Source: Melioribacteraceae bacterium (lineage in GTDB: Bacteria; Bacteroidota; Ignavibacteria; Ignavibacteriales; Melioribacteraceae). Taken from it: a DNA stretch of 8,851 bases. This document shows, in pieces, positions 4,875 through 8,851 of the stretch. Position 1 is the first letter of the stretch. Each line of letters opens with the position of its first letter. A model generated the notes under the pieces. The model was not told the origin of the DNA. It was given only the letters and a program-made list of their open reading frames with translations, and ran no database searches. A program made the position numbers and the translations under genes. The stretch spans positions 1 through 8,851 of the forward strand of contig WFQV01000149.1 in assembly GCA_015486905.1 (NCBI GenBank), in the 5' to 3' direction.

Positions 4875-7661
4875 TTATTTTTTCTTTGAAGCCTTTTTAC
4901 TTTTTTGGGCTTTCTTTTGTTTTTTTGTCGTTAGGGGATATTTAAGTGCCGCTCTCGCTGCTGCCAACCTTGCAATTGGTACGCGGAAAGGTGAACAGCT
5001 TACGTAGTTCAATCCTGTTCTGTGGCAGAATTCAATAGAGTCGGGCTCTCCGCCGTGTTCTCCGCAAATGCCAACTTTCAGATTAGGTCTTGTGGAACGT
5101 CCCTTCTCGGTGCCCATTGCTACTAATTGACCAACGCCGTCCTGGTCAAGACTTTCGAACGGGTCTCTCGGTAGAATTTCTGCTTCCACGTAACTCGGCA
5201 GGAACTTGCCTGCATCGTCGCGCGACAAACCGAATGTGGTTTGGGTTAAGTCGTTAGTACCGAAACTAAAGAACTCGGCTACCTCGGCTATCTTGTCTGC
5301 CGTTACTGCTGCACGCGGAAGCTCAATCATAGTGCCGACCAAATAATTGACTTTCATTTTCTTTTCGGTGAATACTTCTTTGGCAACGCGGCGAACGATT
5401 TTTTCCTGAAGTTTCAATTCGTTAACGTGGCTGATCAAAGGAATCATTATTTCCGGATGGACTTTAACACCTTCTGCCGCAACGTTGCAAGCGGCTTCAA
5501 AAATAGCACGTGCTTGCATTTCGGTAATCTCGGGGTAACTTATTCCCAAGCGGCAGCCACGGAATCCTAACATCGGGTTGAACTCTTTTAACGATTCGAT
5601 TTTATCTTTTACCTTCTTAACCGGAATGTTTAAGGATGCCGCTAACTCGCGTATTTCTTTGTCCGTATGGGGTAAGAACTCGTGCAAGGGAGGATCGAGT
5701 GTTCTTATCGTAACCGGTTTGCCTTTCATTACTTTGAATATTCCTTCGAAGTCTTTACGTTGAAGCGGAAGCAATTTGTTAAGTGCGGCTTTACGTTCGG
5801 CAACGGTATCGGCTAAAATCATTTGGCGGACGTAAAGGATGCGGTTGCCGCCGAAGAACATGTGTTCGGTTCTTGTGAGCCCAATTCCCTCGGCGCCGAA
5901 GGCAATTGCGTTTGCCGATTGATCCGGTTGGTCTGCGTTGGTACGGATTCCTAAGGTTCTTACTTCGTCCGCCCATCTCATTAAGTCGCGGTAAGTTTTG
6001 TAAACGTCGGACTTATTTGGCGCCAATTCTTTTGTAATAAGAACTTGCACTACTTCGGAAGGTTTGGTTTGCAATTTACCTGCAATCACTTCACCGGTTG
6101 TTCCGTCGATTGAAATGAAATCGCCTTCATTGACTTTTACGTTTTTACCCGTTACGGTTATTTCACCTTTTTTGTAATCGATATTTAATGCCGAACAGCC
6201 TGCAACGCAAACCTTACCCATTTGACGAGCCACGAGTGCGGCGTGGGAAGTCATTCCGCCTCTTGCGGTTAAGATTCCTTCCGAAACACTCATTCCCTTA
6301 ATATCTTCGGGAGAAGTTTCAATTCTCACTAAGATTACGCTGTCGCCTTTGGCTGCCATTTTTTCTGCTTCCTGTGCCGTGAAAGCAACTCTTCCGGAAG
6401 CCGCACCAGGACCGGCGTTCAAGCCTTTTGCTAAAAATTTACCGCTTTCAATTGCTTTACGTTTTTCATCTGCATCAAAGATTGGACGCAGCAATTGATT
6501 TAATTGGTTGGGCTCAATTCTCATTAATGCGTCTTCTTTGGAAATCAATTTTTGGCGAACCATGTCAACTGCTATTTTAATTGCAGCAAAACCGGTTCTT
6601 TTACCTACGCGGCATTGAAGCATCCAGAGTTTTCCTTGTTGAATTGTAAACTCGATGTCCATCATATCTTTGTAATGGCTCTCAAGTATTTTGCGGATGT
6701 CTTCCAATTCATTGTAAAGTCTTTTATTCTCTTTCTTCAATTCTGCAATCGGTTGCGGTGTTCTGATTCCGGCAACAACGTCCTCGCCTTGGGCATTAAA
6801 CAAATATTCGCCGTAGAAAACGTTCTTTCCCGTTGCAGGGTCGCGTGTAAATGCAACGCCGGTACCGGAATCCTCACCCATATTACCGAAGACCATTGAG
6901 ACCACATTTACAGCGGTTCCCCATTCATCCGGGATGCCGTTTATTTTTCTGTAAACAATTGCTCTCTCGTTGTTCCACGAACCGAAGACGGCACCGATTG
7001 CACCCCAGAGTTGCTCCATAGGGTCTTCGGGGAAGACGATGTTCAAACGCTTTTTAATTAATGCTTTGAATTCATTGACCAAATCTTTCAAATCGTCTGC
7101 CGAGAGGTCGATGTCCCTTTCAACTCCGGCAGCTTTTTTCTTTTTGTCCAATAGCTCCTCGAAGGGGTCAATGTCTTTTTTGGTTTGGGGTTTCAAACCG
7201 AGAACAATGTCTCCGTACATTTGGACGAATCTACGGTAAGAATCGTAAGCAAAACGGGGGTTGTTTGTCTTTGCAATTAGCCCTTGAACCGTTTCGTCGT
7301 TTAAACCCAAGTTTAAAATAGTGTCCATCATTCCGGGCATTGAGACTCTTGCACCGCTTCTAACGGAAACGAGCAAGGGGTTCTTTTTATCTCCGAATTT
7401 CATCTTCATTATTTTTTCGGTCTTAGCAAGCGCTTTATTTACCTGCGCTTTAAGCTCCTTGGGATATTTGTTGTTGTGTGTGTCGTAGTAGGTACAAACT
7501 TCGGTAGTGATTGTAAAGCCGGCCGGTACGGGCAGACCGATATTAACCATCTCTGCTAAGTTTGCCCCTTTACCGCCGAGGAGATTTTTCATCTTCGCGG
7601 TACCTTCGGCTTTTTTACCGCCGAAAAAGTAAACGTATTTTGGCTCTTTCTTTTTTGCCAT
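4875..7661 (-). CDS. ppdK: Pyruvate, phosphate dikinase
   Basis: Reversibly converts ATP, phosphate and pyruvate to AMP, pyrophosphate and PEP in the cytoplasm, serving gluconeogenesis or pyrophosphate-linked glycolysis. The three-domain layout is complete. The N-terminal nucleotide-binding part has LLGGKGANLAEM (27-38), SVRSGARVSMPGMMDTILNLG (99-119) and QLWGAIGAVFGSWNNERA (217-234). The central domain has GGMTSHAALVARQMG (468-482) with phospho-carrier H473. The C-terminal PEP/pyruvate barrel has R573 (GIRTNAD), R653 and D656 (TIRTLDPPLHEF), E780 (MIELPRA), N803 (GTNDLTQ) and catalytic C866 (ICGEHGG). No key residue is missing. It is PPDK and not PEP synthase, given the GGMTSHAA/GEHGG context and the domain lengths. 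At 928 residues it is longer than the roughly 875 of the best-known bacterial form; part of this is a basic tail (908-928), mostly Lys, Ala and Ser. It sits 22 bp downstream of lpxK and ends in its own terminator. Confidence 0.98.
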   Translation of the reverse strand: MAKKKEPKYVYFFGGKKAEGTAKMKNLLGGKGANLAEMVNIGLPVPAGFTITTEVCTYYDTHNNKYPKELKAQVNKALAKTEKIMKMKFGDKKNPLLVSVRSGARVSMPGMMDTILNLGLNDETVQGLIAKTNNPRFAYDSYRRFVQMYGDIVLGLKPQTKKDIDPFEELLDKKKKAAGVERDIDLSADDLKDLVNEFKALIKKRLNIVFPEDPMEQLWGAIGAVFGSWNNERAIVYRKINGIPDEWGTAVNVVSMVFGNMGEDSGTGVAFTRDPATGKNVFYGEYLFNAQGEDVVAGIRTPQPIAELKKENKRLYNELEDIRKILESHYKDMMDIEFTIQQGKLWMLQCRVGKRTGFAAIKIAVDMVRQKLISKEDALMRIEPNQLNQLLRPIFDADEKRKAIESGKFLAKGLNAGPGAASGRVAFTAQEAEKMAAKGDSVILVRIETSPEDIKGMSVSEGILTARGGMTSHAALVARQMGKVCVAGCSALNIDYKKGEITVTGKNVKVNEGDFISIDGTTGEVIAGKLQTKPSEVVQVLITKELAPNKSDVYKTYRDLMRWADEVRTLGIRTNADQPDQSANAIAFGAEGIGLTRTEHMFFGGNRILYVRQMILADTVAERKAALNKLLPLQRKDFEGIFKVMKGKPVTIRTLDPPLHEFLPHTDKEIRELAASLNIPVKKVKDKIESLKEFNPMLGFRGCRLGISYPEITEMQARAIFEAACNVAAEGVKVHPEIMIPLISHVNELKLQEKIVRRVAKEVFTEKKMKVNYLVGTMIELPRAAVTADKIAEVAEFFSFGTNDLTQTTFGLSRDDAGKFLPSYVEAEILPRDPFESLDQDGVGQLVAMGTEKGRSTRPNLKVGICGEHGGEPDSIEFCHRTGLNYVSCSPFRVPIARLAAARAALKYPLTTKKQKKAQKSKKASKKK

Positions 7662-7668
7662 TGTATTT

Positions 7669-7675
7669 CCTCCTT
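7669..7675 (-). promoter_or_regulatory. Strong Shine-Dalgarno for ppdK
   Basis: AAGGAGG on the minus strand, seven bases before the ATG, is nearly a full complement of the 16S rRNA tail. It is the strongest ribosome binding site in the window: ispD and gpsA have none, plsY has GAGG and queA has AGGAG. This fits high translation of an abundant central-metabolism enzyme, and it confirms the chosen start. Confidence 0.85.
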
Positions 7676-7683
7676 TTAGTTGA

Positions 7684-8730
7684 TTAAGTAAAAATATCTA
7701 ATATTGCTTTATTAAATTTCTCCTTCTCTTCGAAGTCAATTTCAATCTTTAAGAAATAAATGTCGATGTCGTCCAGCTCCCGTGAATATTGGCTCAGCTT
7801 AACCGCATCCTTTTGTGTTGTAAGAACCGAATAAGAATTTGTCGTGTAAAATTCCTTACGGATTTTTTGAACTTCCTTCTCAGTGTAATATTTGTGGTCG
7901 GGGAACAGCAAGCGATGCCGAATGTCAATATTGTTCTCCTCTAATATTTTTAGGAAAGAAAAAGGTCGTGCAATACCACTAACCACAAGACTTTTCTGTC
8001 CTTGGAACTCTTCCAATGTAAAAGCTTCATTTGTTTTAACGTCAACTATTTCGGTCGCTTTGTAGAAAGCATGAAACAAGGGAACGTTTTCAAAGAACTT
8101 TTTAAGTCGTTCGGGAATTGGTTTTTTTTCGGAAAACTTTCTGTTCACTATTACCAAATCCGCACGGTTGATTGCCTTGAAACCTTCCCGCATCTGCCCC
8201 GAAGGGAGTAAATGTTGTTCCATCTTATTTGTTTTCTGCAAAAACCTCTGGTCGAAAAGCAAGATGTCAACGTCCCTGTATATCCAACGGTGTTGGAAAG
8301 CATCGTCGAGAACAATTGCTTGCAATTGAACCTTGTCCAAAAGTTTTCGTGCGCCTTCAACCCTGCGCTCGCTAACGGCAGCAGGTACTTTACACTCCTG
8401 GGAAGCGAGGTAAATTTCGTCTCCGCAATCTTCCACGCCGTGAAACATTTCCTTACCGTCGGAAACAAACAAATAGCCTTTTGTATTACGCATATATCCG
8501 CGACTTAATATTCCGACCTTAATGCTGTTTTCTTTAAGCAGTTTCGTAACGTAAATTACGGTTGGGGTTTTTCCAGAGCCACCGACGGTAATATTACCGA
8601 TAGAGATTACTTTGGCATTTACTTTCTCGGTCTTGTAAAGCCCTTTGTCGAAAAAAGCATTGCGCAATCTAATTGCAATTGCGTAGATTGGCACAATAGG
8701 GAAAAGCAATATTTTAATTGTGTCGAGCAA
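7684..8730 (-). CDS. lpxK: Tetraacyldisaccharide 4'-kinase (lipid A synthesis)
   Basis: Phosphorylates the 4' position of the tetraacylated disaccharide 1-phosphate to give lipid IVA, at the cytoplasmic face of the inner membrane. The 348 residues are the usual length. A hydrophobic N-terminal segment (5-20) fits membrane attachment. Then come the Walker A region GNITVGGSGKTP (45-56), SRGYMR (76-81), the Walker B-like VLDDAFQHR (140-148), LLPSGQMREGF (174-184), RADLVIVN (189-196), VSGIARPFSF (250-259), FPDHKYYTEKEV (276-287) and TTQKDAVKL (304-312). The start is a TTG (8728-8730). An in-frame TAA lies not far upstream with no ATG or GTG in between, and the N-terminus aligns with the family from this point. 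It overlaps the upstream acyltransferase stop by 17 nt, indicating translational coupling, and is followed after 22 bp by ppdK. Confidence 0.95.
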   Translation of the reverse strand: MLDTIKILLFPIVPIYAIAIRLRNAFFDKGLYKTEKVNAKVISIGNITVGGSGKTPTVIYVTKLLKENSIKVGILSRGYMRNTKGYLFVSDGKEMFHGVEDCGDEIYLASQECKVPAAVSERRVEGARKLLDKVQLQAIVLDDAFQHRWIYRDVDILLFDQRFLQKTNKMEQHLLPSGQMREGFKAINRADLVIVNRKFSEKKPIPERLKKFFENVPLFHAFYKATEIVDVKTNEAFTLEEFQGQKSLVVSGIARPFSFLKILEENNIDIRHRLLFPDHKYYTEKEVQKIRKEFYTTNSYSVLTTQKDAVKLSQYSRELDDIDIYFLKIEIDFEEKEKFNKAILDIFT

Positions 8731-8851
8731 TATTTTCCGCTTTGTTTGTTAATTCGTTTAATTTAGCTCCCGTTTTTTTTATCACTTCGGAAGTTTCATC
8801 GTAACTTAAATTCCGTTCTATTAAAATCGGTTCGGAAAATTCTACGTAAAC
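8714..8851 (-). CDS. C-terminal fragment of a probable lysophospholipid acyltransferase (DUF374 family)
   Basis: Forty-five codons and a TAA stop are inside the window; the start is beyond the right edge. The visible part reads a strand VYVEFSEPILIER (1-13), then an acidic helix (YDETSEVIKKTGAKLNELT, 17-35) and NKAENIAR. A V-x-F-x-x-P-I strand followed by a helix ending L-N-E-L-T-x-x-A-E is how DUF374-type lysophospholipid acyltransferases end in my knowledge of the family. These proteins are often found near lipid A and Kdo-transfer genes, and the gene overlaps lpxK by 17 nt, which supports a lipid or lipid A acylation role. The catalytic HX4D motif would lie outside the window, so the assignment rests on the tail and the neighbour. 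Confidence 0.6.
   Translation of the reverse strand, partial: VYVEFSEPILIERNLSYDETSEVIKKTGAKLNELTNKAENIARHN

Noticed and set aside
5578..7239. Plus- and minus-strand open frames within ppdK
   Set aside because: They lie inside a gene with all catalytic residues intact and look like out-of-frame shadows.
8002..8508. Open frames of 69-105 codons opposite or out of frame with lpxK
   Set aside because: They overlap the conserved lpxK coding sequence and carry no recognisable domain.

Overview
This is an AT-rich bacterial chromosome segment (by eye roughly 40% GC). Every gene I can support lies on the minus strand, so transcription runs from high to low coordinates. The gene content (lipid A kinase LpxK, MEP-pathway IspD, PlsY/GpsA, QueA, pyruvate phosphate dikinase) indicates a Gram-negative, outer-membrane-bearing bacterium. 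Protein details such as the GSGNAGGTN motif of PlsY, the TNFHQPGST motif of QueA and LDDAFQH in LpxK, together with AT-rich gaps packed with short hairpin repeats, make me think of the Ignavibacteria/Chlorobi/Bacteroidota group. That placement is an inference and not proven here.

Layout in transcription order. (1) 8714-8851: C-terminal end of a probable DUF374-type lysophospholipid acyltransferase, overlapping by 17 nt the TTG-started lpxK (7684-8730). (2) ppdK (4875-7661), 22 bp after lpxK, with a near-perfect Shine-Dalgarno, closed by an intrinsic terminator right after its stop codon. (3) queA (3765-4802) with its own Shine-Dalgarno. (4) A 326-bp gap (3439-3764) filled with nested inverted repeats. 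(5) A tight ispD-plsY-gpsA cluster (3438 down to 1053; gaps of 17 and 2 bp). (6) An 840-bp non-coding stretch (213-1052) of mosaic repeats. (7) 1-212: the N-terminal 70 codons of a further gene whose sequence looks like the first strand and helix of a CARF-type (or RtcR-like) sensor domain.

Functionally most of the window is envelope and central metabolism. GpsA makes sn-glycerol-3-phosphate and PlsY acylates it, the entry to phospholipids. The DUF374-like acyltransferase and LpxK act on lipids and lipid A. IspD supplies isoprenoids for quinones and undecaprenyl carriers. PpdK interconverts pyruvate and PEP, and QueA makes the epoxyqueuosine of tRNA wobble bases. I see no undescribed multi-gene system. 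The parts that repay a second look are the truncated CARF-like gene at the left edge and the dispersed hairpin repeats shared between the two long gaps.
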